A DNA stretch of 64,000 nt from Scalindua_A sp046757465 (lineage in GTDB: Bacteria; Planctomycetota; Brocadiia; Brocadiales; Scalinduaceae), in assembly GCA_046757465.1 (NCBI GenBank), contig JBHHYH010000005.1, forward strand, positions 1 through 64,000, given 5' to 3'. The notes under the pieces are model-generated. The model was given only the letters and a program-made list of their open reading frames with translations. It made no database searches and was not told where the DNA came from. This document shows positions 25,609 to 34,650 of the stretch, one piece after another; the stretch's first letter is position 1, and each line of letters begins with the position of its first letter. Made by a program: the position numbers and the translations under genes.

Positions 25609-27182
25609 AAATCGTTTAATTTATTGAGGTACTTCTTCAAATCAGAAATGGTTTTTATATTTATGTTCTTTGCATGATTTCCTCTCATCATCAGAGCATA
25701 AGTATTATTAAATCCAAGAGGTTGGAGCCATTCAATATCAAAGCGTTTTTTTGATTCTTCAGAGACAAAGGCGTAAACTTTGTCCTTATCCATTATAATT
25801 GAACTTCTCACTTTTTCATCTGCTTTTAGAATAACCAGTAACCCCGTACCTGTATATTCAGGATATAGATCAATTTCGCCATTGACAAGGGCATCAAAGC
25901 AGATTTTTGTCCCTGCAAGCCCCGTTTTCAGCTCTACATTCAGATCACTATAATTTTCAATAAGCTGTCCAAAAATTTCCGCCAATATGTATTGTTCGGT
26001 AAAATTTTTGGAGCCAATAGCAATATCTGCTTTCCCTTGTTTTTTATCTGAAGTCTTGAGGCCAATTTTGTTCAAAAAATCCTTTGCGACCAGAGCCGGG
26101 TCTTCTTTATTATGGTCTACCTTAAAGTTCAATTCAGACATTATATCGTTTGAGATTTTCCCTTCAAGTTTTGAAAAGACATCATAAAGAAATGGAAATT
26201 TTCTTAGCGTCTCGCCTCTGATAAGTGGCGCTGCATAATAGGGGGGGAAGTAGTGTTTGTCATCTTCAAGTATCTGAAGCTGATACGCCTTGATCCGTCC
26301 ATCCGTTGTAAAACCGCCAATTACATCGACCTTTTTTTTTCTAAGCGCCTGGTACATCAATCCCGGATCGAGCTCTACAGTATCCATGGAAAACGTGTAG
26401 TGCTGCTTGAGCCCCGGATATCCATCAGCGCGTTCCATGAATTCTGCTGTAAATCCCGCTCGAAATGAATGAGAGAAAAGTGAAGGAATAAACAGAAAAG
26501 GGATTATTACAAAAATAATTACAGATGAGAAAATAAGAAGAGGCTTGATTATTTGATTAATGTATTTTTGGATCTGGGCCAATACAAAATCAAAGAACAG
26601 TGCCAGGATTGCCGCCGGAATCGCACCCGCCAAAATCATATTCATATTGTTAAGCGCAATCCCACGAAATATAAACTGCCCAAGGCCTCCGGAAGCAATA
26701 AGTGCGCAGAGAGTCGCCACACCTACATTAATTACGGTAGCGGTACGTATTCCCGCGAAAATAACAGGCACCGCCAGGGGAAACTCTACCTTACGTAGTA
26801 TCTGCATATCCGACATCCCCATCCCCTTGGCAGCTTCTGTAACAGACGATTCGACCTCATTGATCCCTGTGAATGTATTTCTGACGATTGGAAGGAGAGC
26901 ATAAAGGAAAAGCGCGACTATAGCTGGAATGGGGCCTATGCCAAGGAACGGCAAAAGAAATCCTAATAGAGCTATGCTTGGAATAGTCTGAATAATACCA
27001 ACTCCTCCAAGGACTATATTGGAAATCTTCCTGTATCTAGTCAAGAAGACGCCTAGAGGCAACCCTATGATTATGGCTATTACCAGCGCTATAAGGGTTA
27101 GTCCTATATGCTCAATGGTTTGGTCGGCAATTTCTGTTAGATGGCTTAGGACAAAATCGTAAAAATTTACCACTTGTAACAA
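25605..27182 (-). CDS. OpuC-type ABC permease fused to a circularly permuted substrate-binding domain
   Basis: A 525-residue fusion. Residues 1-210 are a ProW/OpuCB-like permease with about five membrane segments and the EAAKGMGMSD coupling loop. An extra segment near 215-235 carries the chain outside. The binding domain follows in unusual order. What is normally its C-terminal half comes first (FTAEFMERADGYPGL to DFLNKIGLK, residues 243-375). The normal N-terminal half follows (IAIGSKNFTEQYILAEIF to TISDLKKY, residues 388-518), and the protein ends there. Both halves look complete, so this reads as a circular permutation. Predicted role: uptake of glycine betaine, choline or another osmoprotectant with the ATPase gene upstream. 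Confidence 0.85.
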   Translation of the reverse strand: MLQVVNFYDFVLSHLTEIADQTIEHIGLTLIALVIAIIIGLPLGVFLTRYRKISNIVLGGVGIIQTIPSIALLGFLLPFLGIGPIPAIVALFLYALLPIVRNTFTGINEVESSVTEAAKGMGMSDMQILRKVEFPLAVPVIFAGIRTATVINVGVATLCALIASGGLGQFIFRGIALNNMNMILAGAIPAAILALFFDFVLAQIQKYINQIIKPLLIFSSVIIFVIIPFLFIPSLFSHSFRAGFTAEFMERADGYPGLKQHYTFSMDTVELDPGLMYQALRKKKVDVIGGFTTDGRIKAYQLQILEDDKHYFPPYYAAPLIRGETLRKFPFLYDVFSKLEGKISNDIMSELNFKVDHNKEDPALVAKDFLNKIGLKTSDKKQGKADIAIGSKNFTEQYILAEIFGQLIENYSDLNVELKTGLAGTKICFDALVNGEIDLYPEYTGTGLLVILKADEKVRSSIIMDKDKVYAFVSEESKKRFDIEWLQPLGFNNTYALMMRGNHAKNINIKTISDLKKYLNKLNDL

Positions 27183-27214
27183 TTACCTTTGTAAGGAGGG
27201 CCTAACGGGAACTA

Positions 27215-28186
27215 TTACTTTCGCTTAGATTTTATTTTGTAAAATGCTGAAATAAGTTCTTCGCATGTAGTGTTTATGGTTGGTGTCTGAGAAGCCGCAT
27301 CCCGGATTTGTAGTGTAGAGTTTTTTAAAGAAGCCCCTCCCATTGTTTCCAATACATCCAATAGGCTAATGTCCCCACTAAACACCTTAAAATCTCCGGT
27401 ACTTGTTTCACAGGTTTGTATCTCAGGCAAAAGGTCTTTTAGTTTTGTTGCATTTAATTCGAGTTGAAATCGGTTGGTATGAAAGAAACTTCTGGAGAAC
27501 TCATTCTCCGGTGAAAAGATCAGTTCCCTGGCGGTGCCTATTTGCTGAATCTTGCCTCTATCCATCAAACATATTTTATCGCCGAGGGATATTGCTTCAA
27601 ACACATCATGAGTAACCAGAACCATAGTTTTATGAAGCAATGTTTCCAGATTTTTAAATTCTTCTTGGATTTGTCTCCTCGTAATCGGGTCTAATGCCCC
27701 GAATGGTTCATCCAATAGCACAATCGATGGATCAGCAGCCAGGGCACGGACAAGCCCCACCCGTTGTTGTTGCCCACCACTGAGTTCACTCGGATAGCGT
27801 TGTAGATACTCTATCGGGAACCCCACAAGTTCCATCAACTCTAAAATACGTTTTTCAATGCGTTTTTTTTCCCAGTTTAGAAGTCTTGGAACAATGGCAA
27901 TATTCTGTTCAACCGTATAATGTGGAAATAGTCCGATATTTTGAATAACATAACCAATCTGTTTCCTCAAATCTTCCGGTTTTTGCTTCTGTATATCCCT
28001 TCCTTCAATAACTATCTTACCGGAAGTTGGTTCGATAAGCCTGTTAATCATTTTTAGTGTGGTAGTTTTTCCACAACCACTAGTTCCCAGCAGCACAAGC
28101 GTCTCACCACATTCAATAGAAAATGAAATATTATCAACGGCTTTCGAGCCATCAAATGTTTTAGTCAGGCAGGAGACTTTAATCAT
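27215..28186 (-). CDS. OpuC/ProV-type ABC transporter ATPase
   Basis: A 323-residue ATPase for quaternary-amine/osmoprotectant uptake. Walker A is GTSGCGKTTT, the signature is LSGGQQQRVG, and Walker B is IVLLDEPFGALDP followed by the VLVTHD His. The OpuC type is supported by QNIGLFPHYTV and a C-terminal extension of about 80 residues in the place where CBS domains sit in ProV/OpuAA. Here that part is short and degenerate. It is 32 bp upstream of the permease-binding fusion and forms a two-gene operon with it. Confidence 0.88.
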   Translation of the reverse strand: MIKVSCLTKTFDGSKAVDNISFSIECGETLVLLGTSGCGKTTTLKMINRLIEPTSGKIVIEGRDIQKQKPEDLRKQIGYVIQNIGLFPHYTVEQNIAIVPRLLNWEKKRIEKRILELMELVGFPIEYLQRYPSELSGGQQQRVGLVRALAADPSIVLLDEPFGALDPITRRQIQEEFKNLETLLHKTMVLVTHDVFEAISLGDKICLMDRGKIQQIGTARELIFSPENEFSRSFFHTNRFQLELNATKLKDLLPEIQTCETSTGDFKVFSGDISLLDVLETMGGASLKNSTLQIRDAASQTPTINTTCEELISAFYKIKSKRK

Positions 28187-28270
28187 TGTCTATGAGGGTT
28201 TGGTAAAATCAGATCCGGCCAAAATCTGTACACAAAAATATCCAGGTTGTTTTTGACCAAACTTTAAGAG

Positions 28271-29518
28271 TTATTTTGTGGCTTCAAGAATAGCAACCAG
28301 ACCATGCCCGCATCCAATACCCTTTTGCATATTAATTTCCAGACTGCGCAGCGCGTATCCTAATTGTGGTTCAATAATATTGGCCCTTGGTTCACCATGC
28401 CGCATCCATCCCGTATCAGAAATAACTCTATCAATATTCATTATAGCAAACTGTAGATGACTTGAAAATTCAGACCAATCTTCCAATTCTATTAAGGACG
28501 CATTTTCTTCGAGCCTTTTTTGGCAAAAGTTTACTAAAATATTCCAACTTCTGATGAGTTCATTGAGAAAAGGACCAACTGTCGGTTGGTCTGGAACTAT
28601 AGAGGTGTCAATTATTAACTCCGATAGATCAGTTCGCATATAATCCTCATGTAAACGGTTGACGGTTCTTCGTATGGGTTTAAGTATGGGATTATACTGC
28701 CTCGTATCTGTATGTCGGCCTGTTAAGATAGAACGATCATATTTCTTTAATATTTCTACTTGTACCTTTGTTTCCATAATAAGTTCTTCAACTAATTCTT
28801 CCACTTCTGTCCCGGTCCAAAACCGAACAGGAAAGTGTTCGATCTCAACATCTTGGTTCAATTCAGAATGAAGATAGCTCATCGAATAGTCGCGTATCTT
28901 TTCTGCTTCAGTTTTCACATTCCAATAATCCGGCCACTCTATTGAATACCTCCCCAAAAAGTCGAGAATTATCAAGCTCCCATTACTGCTGTGATTGCAA
29001 ATATCAATCAGAAGTTGTACTAAATGAGGTTTGTTAAGGTGGGAAAGAGATGCATAAGATGAAAAATAAATATCAAAAGGTTTTTCTTCTTTAACTGCAT
29101 CCAGATGCTCTCTTAAATCTGCTTGTCTAAACTTCACGTTCGGTTTACATTCAAAAATTTCATTTCCCTTGTCCACCATTTCCTGGCACAAATCCAGTCC
29201 CATATAGATTTCAATTTCGTCTTCAGGAAGTACACGATCATACTGTAAGCCTAAATCCAGGTCTCGTTTATCTATTTTTGTAACAAATTCATACCCCTGG
29301 CCTGTCCCACAACCCAGATCAAGGATTCTCAGCCTTTTCCCTTTTTTTCGCCTATGAGCTACTAATTTGGATAAAAAAGGGCGTAAAACAAATCTCGTAA
29401 GTTGATCTTCCCAATATGTTCGTACATTATCATATTTCCCAAATAGATTACCCGAATATCGATCATAGTCACCCCTCTTTACAGCTTCAGTGTAAGTTCT
29501 AGTTTTTTTTGATTGCAT
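28271..29518 (-). CDS. SAM-dependent methyltransferase with long C-terminal extension
   Basis: A 415-residue protein. Residues of about 60-215 form a class I methyltransferase domain (ILDLGCGTGQGYEF, YMGLDLCQEMVDKG, FSSYASLSHL). The remaining 200 residues contain no motif I recognise, apart from a C-terminal GCGHGLVAILEA. It starts 18 bp after the asparagine-synthetase-like gene and is surely cotranscribed with it. The pair lies just upstream of the osmoprotectant transporter genes. Possible role: modification step in making an amidated or methylated small molecule (inference). Confidence 0.65.
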   Translation of the reverse strand: MQSKKTRTYTEAVKRGDYDRYSGNLFGKYDNVRTYWEDQLTRFVLRPFLSKLVAHRRKKGKRLRILDLGCGTGQGYEFVTKIDKRDLDLGLQYDRVLPEDEIEIYMGLDLCQEMVDKGNEIFECKPNVKFRQADLREHLDAVKEEKPFDIYFSSYASLSHLNKPHLVQLLIDICNHSSNGSLIILDFLGRYSIEWPDYWNVKTEAEKIRDYSMSYLHSELNQDVEIEHFPVRFWTGTEVEELVEELIMETKVQVEILKKYDRSILTGRHTDTRQYNPILKPIRRTVNRLHEDYMRTDLSELIIDTSIVPDQPTVGPFLNELIRSWNILVNFCQKRLEENASLIELEDWSEFSSHLQFAIMNIDRVISDTGWMRHGEPRANIIEPQLGYALRSLEINMQKGIGCGHGLVAILEATK

Positions 29519-29536
29519 TGCTGTTTTGTTTCTATG

Positions 29537-31018
29537 CTAATGAAGTTTACCTTTCCATTTGCCAATTAAATTAATGGCATCTGGATGATCAAAGTGGTGT
29601 TCAAAAATATTGTAATAAAAAAGTTCTTCCTTTGATGAGACAGGTATACCACGCTCTTTCGCTTTCTGTAATTTCTTATCTGTAATACTAGCTGCTGCCT
29701 TTTGCTCAAGAATAGTAGAAGAACCACAGCCTTGAGCAAATTCTAATTTATCCCTCCATACAATCTCAGCAGGTAGTACATCTTCAAATGCCTTACGCAA
29801 AAGCCATTTTTCTTTACCGAAAGACCTTTGCATCTTAAGTTCGGGTGAAAGACCCAAGACATTCTCAATAAATTCAATATCAAGAAAAGGTACCCGGCCT
29901 TCTAATCCATGCGCCATTGTCATACGGTCTACTCTCTGTAGATTTATATTATGCAAGCCACTTAGGATTCGGATAAATTCTGGTTGAAGTTCTTGTGGTT
30001 CGTCATATTCTTCAAAATAACTATATCCGGCGAAAAGTTCGTCTGCGCCTTCCCCCGAAAGGACAACCTTGACATATTGGCTTGCCAGTTTGGAAACGAA
30101 GTAACACGGGACAGCGCTCCTTACTAAAGCAGGGTCATAAGATTCAAGATAATATATAACATCTGCAAGAACTTCCCGCATTTCGTCTTCTGAATAAACA
30201 TATTCATGATGAATAGTGCCAAGATGTTGTGCTACCATTCTTGCAGCTTTAATGTCAGGTGATTCGGAAAGCCCAACCGAAAATGAATGCAACTCTGGTA
30301 TTTCTTCTTTCATCAAGGCAGCAATAATACTTGAATCCAATCCACCACTTAAAAAAACGCCAACAGGAACATCAGACATTAACCTCTTTTTTACACTTTT
30401 TTTTAACGTTTTTTTGATCTTTTCAATTGCTTTGTCTATATCCGTAATAAAAACGTCAACCTGTGGTAATTGGTAATAGGTTTTAAATCCTTCATTAGAA
30501 TCAAAGTAACTACCTTTGGGAAACTCGCTAATACGGTCAGTTATATTTAGCAAGGCCTTTATCTCCGACGAAAAATAAATATTTTCATCATCAAAACCCC
30601 AATATAAAGGTTTAATACCAATTGGGTCACGAGCAACAAAAAATTGATCTTTTTTTGAGAGTATAAAACTAAACATTCCGTCAAGATATTTCAAAAAATT
30701 TGAGCCTTTTTGCTGATAAAGTGGTATTATGACTTCACAATCACTATTAGATGAGAAATTGTAGTTTAATTGATTTTTTAGACTTTGATGATTATATATC
30801 TCACCATTACAGACTAAATATATACCATCATGAGATTCTATAGGCTGATGTCCACATTCTGGGTCAACAATAGAAAGCCGTTGATGGCCGAGAAAAAACT
30901 CAGACCACATAATAGTTCCTTTATCATCCGGCCCACGATGCTGTAACGTTTGTAACATCGATTCAAACTGAGATTCGGTTTTATTTAATTTCCCAAAAAC
31001 ACCAAGGATTCCACACAT
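29537..31018 (-). CDS. asparagine synthetase B-like amidotransferase (first of two)
   Basis: A 493-residue class II glutamine amidotransferase plus ATP-dependent synthetase. MCGILGVFG supplies the N-terminal nucleophile Cys2. HRGPDD, HQRLSIVD and CNGEIYNH complete the glutaminase. The synthetase domain shows the PP-loop GVFLSGGLDSSI and the LSGEGADELFAGY motif. It could make asparagine or amidate another carboxylate. The second family member at 35427 lies in a separate operon, and the two probably have different acceptors. Followed by the methyltransferase gene. Confidence 0.85.
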   Translation of the reverse strand: MCGILGVFGKLNKTESQFESMLQTLQHRGPDDKGTIMWSEFFLGHQRLSIVDPECGHQPIESHDGIYLVCNGEIYNHQSLKNQLNYNFSSNSDCEVIIPLYQQKGSNFLKYLDGMFSFILSKKDQFFVARDPIGIKPLYWGFDDENIYFSSEIKALLNITDRISEFPKGSYFDSNEGFKTYYQLPQVDVFITDIDKAIEKIKKTLKKSVKKRLMSDVPVGVFLSGGLDSSIIAALMKEEIPELHSFSVGLSESPDIKAARMVAQHLGTIHHEYVYSEDEMREVLADVIYYLESYDPALVRSAVPCYFVSKLASQYVKVVLSGEGADELFAGYSYFEEYDEPQELQPEFIRILSGLHNINLQRVDRMTMAHGLEGRVPFLDIEFIENVLGLSPELKMQRSFGKEKWLLRKAFEDVLPAEIVWRDKLEFAQGCGSSTILEQKAAASITDKKLQKAKERGIPVSSKEELFYYNIFEHHFDHPDAINLIGKWKGKLH

Positions 31019-31055
31019 TTTATAAGATAATAGAAATAGTTATAAGTATTGGTTT

Positions 31056-31184
31056 TTAAAAGGATTCCTGCTTGACTTTAATAGTGGTTTTATCCTCGAT
31101 TTCGGCTCTGCCCCACATCGCTTGAGCACCAATAGAATAAAGTAATGCTACAGTGAGCATTGCAATCTTTGTTTTTAAAAACAA
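31056..31184 (-). CDS. possible small exported peptide
   Basis: A 42-residue reading frame starting with TTG (AAGG seven bases upstream) and beginning MFLKTKIAMLTVALLYSIGA, a plausible signal peptide ending near QAMWG. It overlaps the decayed coiled-coil gene by 10 bp. It may be a truncated remnant brought along with the duplicated cassette. Low confidence. Confidence 0.3.
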   Translation of the reverse strand: MFLKTKIAMLTVALLYSIGAQAMWGRAEIEDKTTIKVKQESF

Positions 31185-31339
31185 GACCTTCCCTTTTCAA
31201 AAAGTTCTTTTAGAGAATCAAAGGCTTTCGTGGTTGCCTTTTTTAGGCCTTCCCAGAGTTCTTCTGCTTTTTTCTTAATTAATTCATCGAGTTTTGCTTA
31301 CGCAACGTCCTTTATTAACCTGCTAAAATTTTTAATCAT
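31175..31339 (-). pseudogene. hybrid remnant: phosphatase start fused to coiled-coil gene tail
   Basis: Read on the minus strand, ATG at 31339 begins MIKNFSRLIK, matching the start of the phosphatase at 44021. It then runs directly into DVA, a TAA stop, and AKLDELIKKKAEELWEGLK, which matches the last half of the coiled-coil gene at 42873-43174. The TAA replaces the CAA codon present in the other copy. An internal deletion and a nonsense mutation have therefore destroyed the phosphatase, the receiver and the front of the coiled-coil gene in this copy. Confidence 0.8.
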
Positions 31340-31396
31340 TTTTACTCAACGAAAGTTTTAAATAAATATGACAAATTTTCATCTTTAGCTTTCATT

Positions 31397-31825
31397 TTAA
31401 GCTATTGCTACCAGTTCGAGTTCGAAAATAAGTTCTTTTCCTGCCAGGGGGTGATTGGCATCAAGGGTTACTGTCTTGTCAGTAATATTTGTTATAGTCA
31501 CCGCGGAGATTTTTCCATCATTTGTTTTAGTATTAAGATTCATTCCTACATGAGGATCGATATCTGGAGGAAGTTGTGATTTCTCAATAGTAGTTATGAG
31601 ATTTTCATCATGATTACCATAAGCATCATCTGGTGGTATACAAACTTTTTTTGTTTCACCTACGTTCATTCCAATTATTGCATTTTCAAAACCTGAAATG
31701 AGCATCTTTTCTCCAATAGTAAATTCAAGCGGCCTTATCCCCCTCGTTGAGTCAAACATTTTACCATCTTTTAAAGATCCGGTATAATGAACTTTTACTT
31801 TGTCTCCTGCCTTTGCCTGTGACAT
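31397..31825 (-). CDS. SlyD-like FKBP peptidyl-prolyl isomerase (copy 1)
   Basis: A 142-residue FKBP-type isomerase of SlyD architecture. VKVHYTGSLKDGKMFDST begins the FKBP domain, and a flap-insert domain with GNHDENLI to LNTKTNDG and a closing FELELV strand follow. It would assist folding by proline isomerisation and chaperone action. Start at 31825 is set by AAAAGGAG. A near-copy sits at 44430. The 163-bp tract 31431-31593 is base-for-base identical to 44464-44626, although the N-terminal halves differ clearly. Confidence 0.88.
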   Translation of the reverse strand: MSQAKAGDKVKVHYTGSLKDGKMFDSTRGIRPLEFTIGEKMLISGFENAIIGMNVGETKKVCIPPDDAYGNHDENLITTIEKSQLPPDIDPHVGMNLNTKTNDGKISAVTITNITDKTVTLDANHPLAGKELIFELELVAIA

Positions 31826-32038
31826 TTTTTCTCCTTTTTTTAAATTTATATTATAAATTATTCCATTTTTAAAATGTGGTGAGAGCATTATTTTCCTTTA
31901 AAAAGAATTTTTATTATAAAGCTAAAATAACACCTATATTCAACCTCGAAGTGCAACAAAAGAGATAACTACTTCGATAGGGTCTTTACAAGTCGTTTCT
32001 TGTCCAATTTGAAGGTAGGCATTACAAGCAAAGAAGGT

Positions 32039-32399
32039 TCTATCAGTAAATAGTGAACGTATAACGAGTTTATCGCATAATTATGCCTTCTTTTGGTATA
32101 TGATAATTAACTTTTGCAAGATAACAACTATACATAACATATGCAAGCATATTTACTGCATATAGTGAATATTATTTACAGATATCATGTAAGCTTAATA
32201 CAGGTTTGCAGTTGGAGTTTAGATAAAGTCCTTAAATTTAATGGAGTTAATGGATAGTTAAAGATGAAGAAAGGGGGAAAAGACACATAATCTTCCCCAC
32301 AGTTTTGCACACAAGAATGCACATTTGGATCAAAAAACTAGCGTGAATTTAAGAGGTGTGTTAATCGAAAAGACTATCTGGTGTTACCAAAAAACGGGC
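32039..32399. other. conserved non-coding spacer of the cassette, copy 1
   Basis: No open frame with coding character is present between the MerR-like stop and the FKBP-like start, yet most of this stretch aligns with 45107-45483. Shared blocks include TTTATCGCATAATT, CTTCTTTTGGTATATGATAA, AACATATGCAAG and AGTTAAAGATGAAGAAAG. A G-run/C-run hairpin (GGGGAA...TTCCCC, about 32275-32300) recurs in both. It could hold a small RNA, promoter or leader. Confidence 0.5.
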
Positions 32400-32777
32400 T
32401 TACTCAGAAACTAGATCCTCAGTAATCTCATTGTCACCTTTCTTATACATCTCCAGTTTATCCTTCGGAAGCTTCTCAATAGTCTTTTCGATGCGGGTGG
32501 TTAACTCGTCACGATTATTTTCTGGCAAGGTGCTAAGGATTGCAAGGATCTCCCTAACCCCAGCGGCATTTACCCTCTTTATCTGGACTAGATAGTGAAC
32601 ATACTCTAAAAGACTGATATCCTTTAGTGAATAAAGGCGCCGATTCCCGTCGTTCCTGGAGGGCTTGATGAGCCCCTTTTCTTCATAAATTCGCAAGGTG
32701 CGCGGGTTTACCTCAAGAATCTCTGCCGCTACACTGATAGGAAAGAGTGACTTGCTCGGATTGATTTCTTTTACCAT
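32400..32777 (-). CDS. HspR-like MerR-family regulator (copy 1)
   Basis: A 125-residue MerR-family DNA-binding protein. FPISVAAEILEVNPRTLRIY is the helix-turn-helix, and EEKGLIKPSRNDGNRRLYS is the wing, as in HspR/GlnR-type repressors. A short helical dimerisation tail lacks metal-binding cysteines. Copy 2 (45484-45861) differs at only about ten residues. It stands about 575 bp ahead of the FKBP gene on the same strand and may control the cassette. No HAIR operator (CTTGAGT-N7-ACTCAAG) was found. Confidence 0.82.
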   Translation of the reverse strand: MVKEINPSKSLFPISVAAEILEVNPRTLRIYEEKGLIKPSRNDGNRRLYSLKDISLLEYVHYLVQIKRVNAAGVREILAILSTLPENNRDELTTRIEKTIEKLPKDKLEMYKKGDNEITEDLVSE

Positions 32778-32801
32778 GGATTGTATTTCTCCAAAATAAA
32801 A

Positions 32802-34421
32802 TTAAAAGATTATTTTATGAATCTTTGTTGAAAAAATAATAATTCCAATACCATAAGCAAACAGGATTAAATAAGCAATAATCCATTTATAATCCGATTT
32901 CTTGTCGAATTTTATATCAAAAACAGGATAATTAGTCTTTCTTTCCTGTATGAATCGTTCGGATGGTTCTGACTTGTCAAGTAAGCTTGATATATAACCT
33001 ACACCCACAGTCAATAAAAAACCAGTAACATTCCACCACAACCATGATAATGGCAATGCCCCAAAAGCAATAATCACGTTACCAATTACACCTACCAAAC
33101 CTCCGAGAAAAACACCTTTTGAAGTTGTCCTTCTTGTTACCATTCCCAATAAGAAGACTGCGGCAATAGGGCCATAAAAGATGGACCCTATCATATTGAT
33201 TGCCTCTAAAACAGTCTCGGATATCTTCCCGACGAGAAATGCAAATGTTGTACAGAAAACTCCCCAAAACAGAGTAGAAAGTTTAGAACAGAAAAACATT
33301 TTACCTTCTGTAGAATCCTTAATAAAATATGATTTAATGATGTCTTTCGTTGTAGAAGCACTGAGCGAATTTAAAGCTGAATCCAAAGTAGACATGCTTG
33401 CAGCTAAAATAGCTATGACAATGAACCCTGTTAACCCTGGAGGTAAATAGTTCACAACAAATAAAGGAACCATGTAATCTATACTTCCTGCCGGAATTAA
33501 ATTCATAAACTCGTGATTCTTTAAGGCAAAAGTTCCTATAACTAATCCTAAGATACAGTAACTGAGTACCAACGGATACCGCACTATTCCGTTCATAAAT
33601 AGAGATTTTCGTGAATCTGAAATTGACCTTGCAGATATTTCACGCTGCACCTGGCTCTGATCAAAACCATAATATGCAAGGTAAAGGAAAAAGCCTCCAA
33701 ATAGGAGAGGATAAAACCCGAAGCCTTCTCCGCTTTTGATTCCAAATATAGAATAGTTAACTGCTGTTAATCTATCTCTTGAAAGAGTGTTCTCAATTGA
33801 GTTCCAACCATCTATATAGAACAATCCATAAATGGTACATATAATAATACCCAAGAAGAGGATAGCCATCTGAATGACATCGGAGTAAATAACAGCCTTT
33901 ATCCCTCCCATAAAATCATAGATAAGTGCAACAGTCCCAATGATGATAACTGTGAGAATGAGTGGTACGTTCAGGATTACTGAGACAACAATAGCTGCGG
34001 CATAAATGCCGACACCTGTAGCCAGCCCCCTGCTTACCAGAAAAATGATACTGACAAGGGTTCTTGTCTTCCTATCAAACCTCATCTCCAGATACTCATA
34101 AATCGAAACAATATTAAGCTTATGGAAGATGGGGATGACACGATATACCAGAATTATCATAGCAAAAGGGACAGCAAATTCATAACCAAGCCATATTAAG
34201 CCTCCTTCAGGCTTGAGGCCAACGAATGCAGGAGCAGAAATAAAGCTTATGGCGCCAAGTTGTGTGGCCATGGTGGAAAAGCCAATACCCCACCACGGCA
34301 GCTTTCTCGAACCGAGGTAATAGTCTACGGTATCTGTTTGTCTTCTGCCTAAATACCATCCTAACCAAATGAGAAATACTATATACGTAATAATAATGAT
34401 CCAATCCCAAATAGACATCAA
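32802..34421 (-). CDS. sodium/solute symporter (SSS family)
   Basis: A 539-residue membrane protein with about 13-14 segments. Family features include YYLGSRKLPWWGIGFSTMATQ near the N-terminus, IPIFHKLNIVSIYEYLEMRFD, and GFIVIAILAASMSTLDSALNS in the TM8 sodium-site region. It imports a solute with sodium, and candidates range from sugars and amino acids to choline. It lies downstream of the nitrilase and asparagine-synthetase-like genes on the same strand, so its substrate may be their precursor or product. Confidence 0.85.
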   Translation of the reverse strand: MMSIWDWIIIITYIVFLIWLGWYLGRRQTDTVDYYLGSRKLPWWGIGFSTMATQLGAISFISAPAFVGLKPEGGLIWLGYEFAVPFAMIILVYRVIPIFHKLNIVSIYEYLEMRFDRKTRTLVSIIFLVSRGLATGVGIYAAAIVVSVILNVPLILTVIIIGTVALIYDFMGGIKAVIYSDVIQMAILFLGIIICTIYGLFYIDGWNSIENTLSRDRLTAVNYSIFGIKSGEGFGFYPLLFGGFFLYLAYYGFDQSQVQREISARSISDSRKSLFMNGIVRYPLVLSYCILGLVIGTFALKNHEFMNLIPAGSIDYMVPLFVVNYLPPGLTGFIVIAILAASMSTLDSALNSLSASTTKDIIKSYFIKDSTEGKMFFCSKLSTLFWGVFCTTFAFLVGKISETVLEAINMIGSIFYGPIAAVFLLGMVTRRTTSKGVFLGGLVGVIGNVIIAFGALPLSWLWWNVTGFLLTVGVGYISSLLDKSEPSERFIQERKTNYPVFDIKFDKKSDYKWIIAYLILFAYGIGIIIFSTKIHKIIF

Positions 34422-34554
34422 AGCCTCCCTTAACTTTTACGATTATGGCAATCGTAGTCTTTAGAATGTTGAGCAGTGGGTAAATATATGTTTTGAATGA
34501 ATATAAGGAGTGAGGGTTTACGGTTTAGATAATTAAGCAAGAACAGATTATTTA

Positions 34555-34647
34555 CCCCGTTGGATGTTCCACACGGAAGCACGGTGATAAATAAATAACT
34601 ATTTCTTTTCACACAGTGTTTGATCTCCCGGTGAAATTCCAACGGGG
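34555..34647. repeat. 93-bp inverted-repeat element between nitrilase and symporter genes
   Basis: CCCCGTTGGA (34555-34564) and TCCAACGGGG (34638-34647) are perfect inverted copies, with weaker pairing continuing inward. The stem begins three bases beyond the nitrilase stop on the minus strand. It could be a MITE-like insertion, or an RNA structure limiting read-through into the symporter. Confidence 0.5.
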
Positions 34648-34650
34648 AGT

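Noticed and set aside
31889..32399. HspR-type HAIR operator near the MerR-like genes
   Set aside because: No CTTGAGT-N7-ACTCAAG match was found in either cassette spacer.
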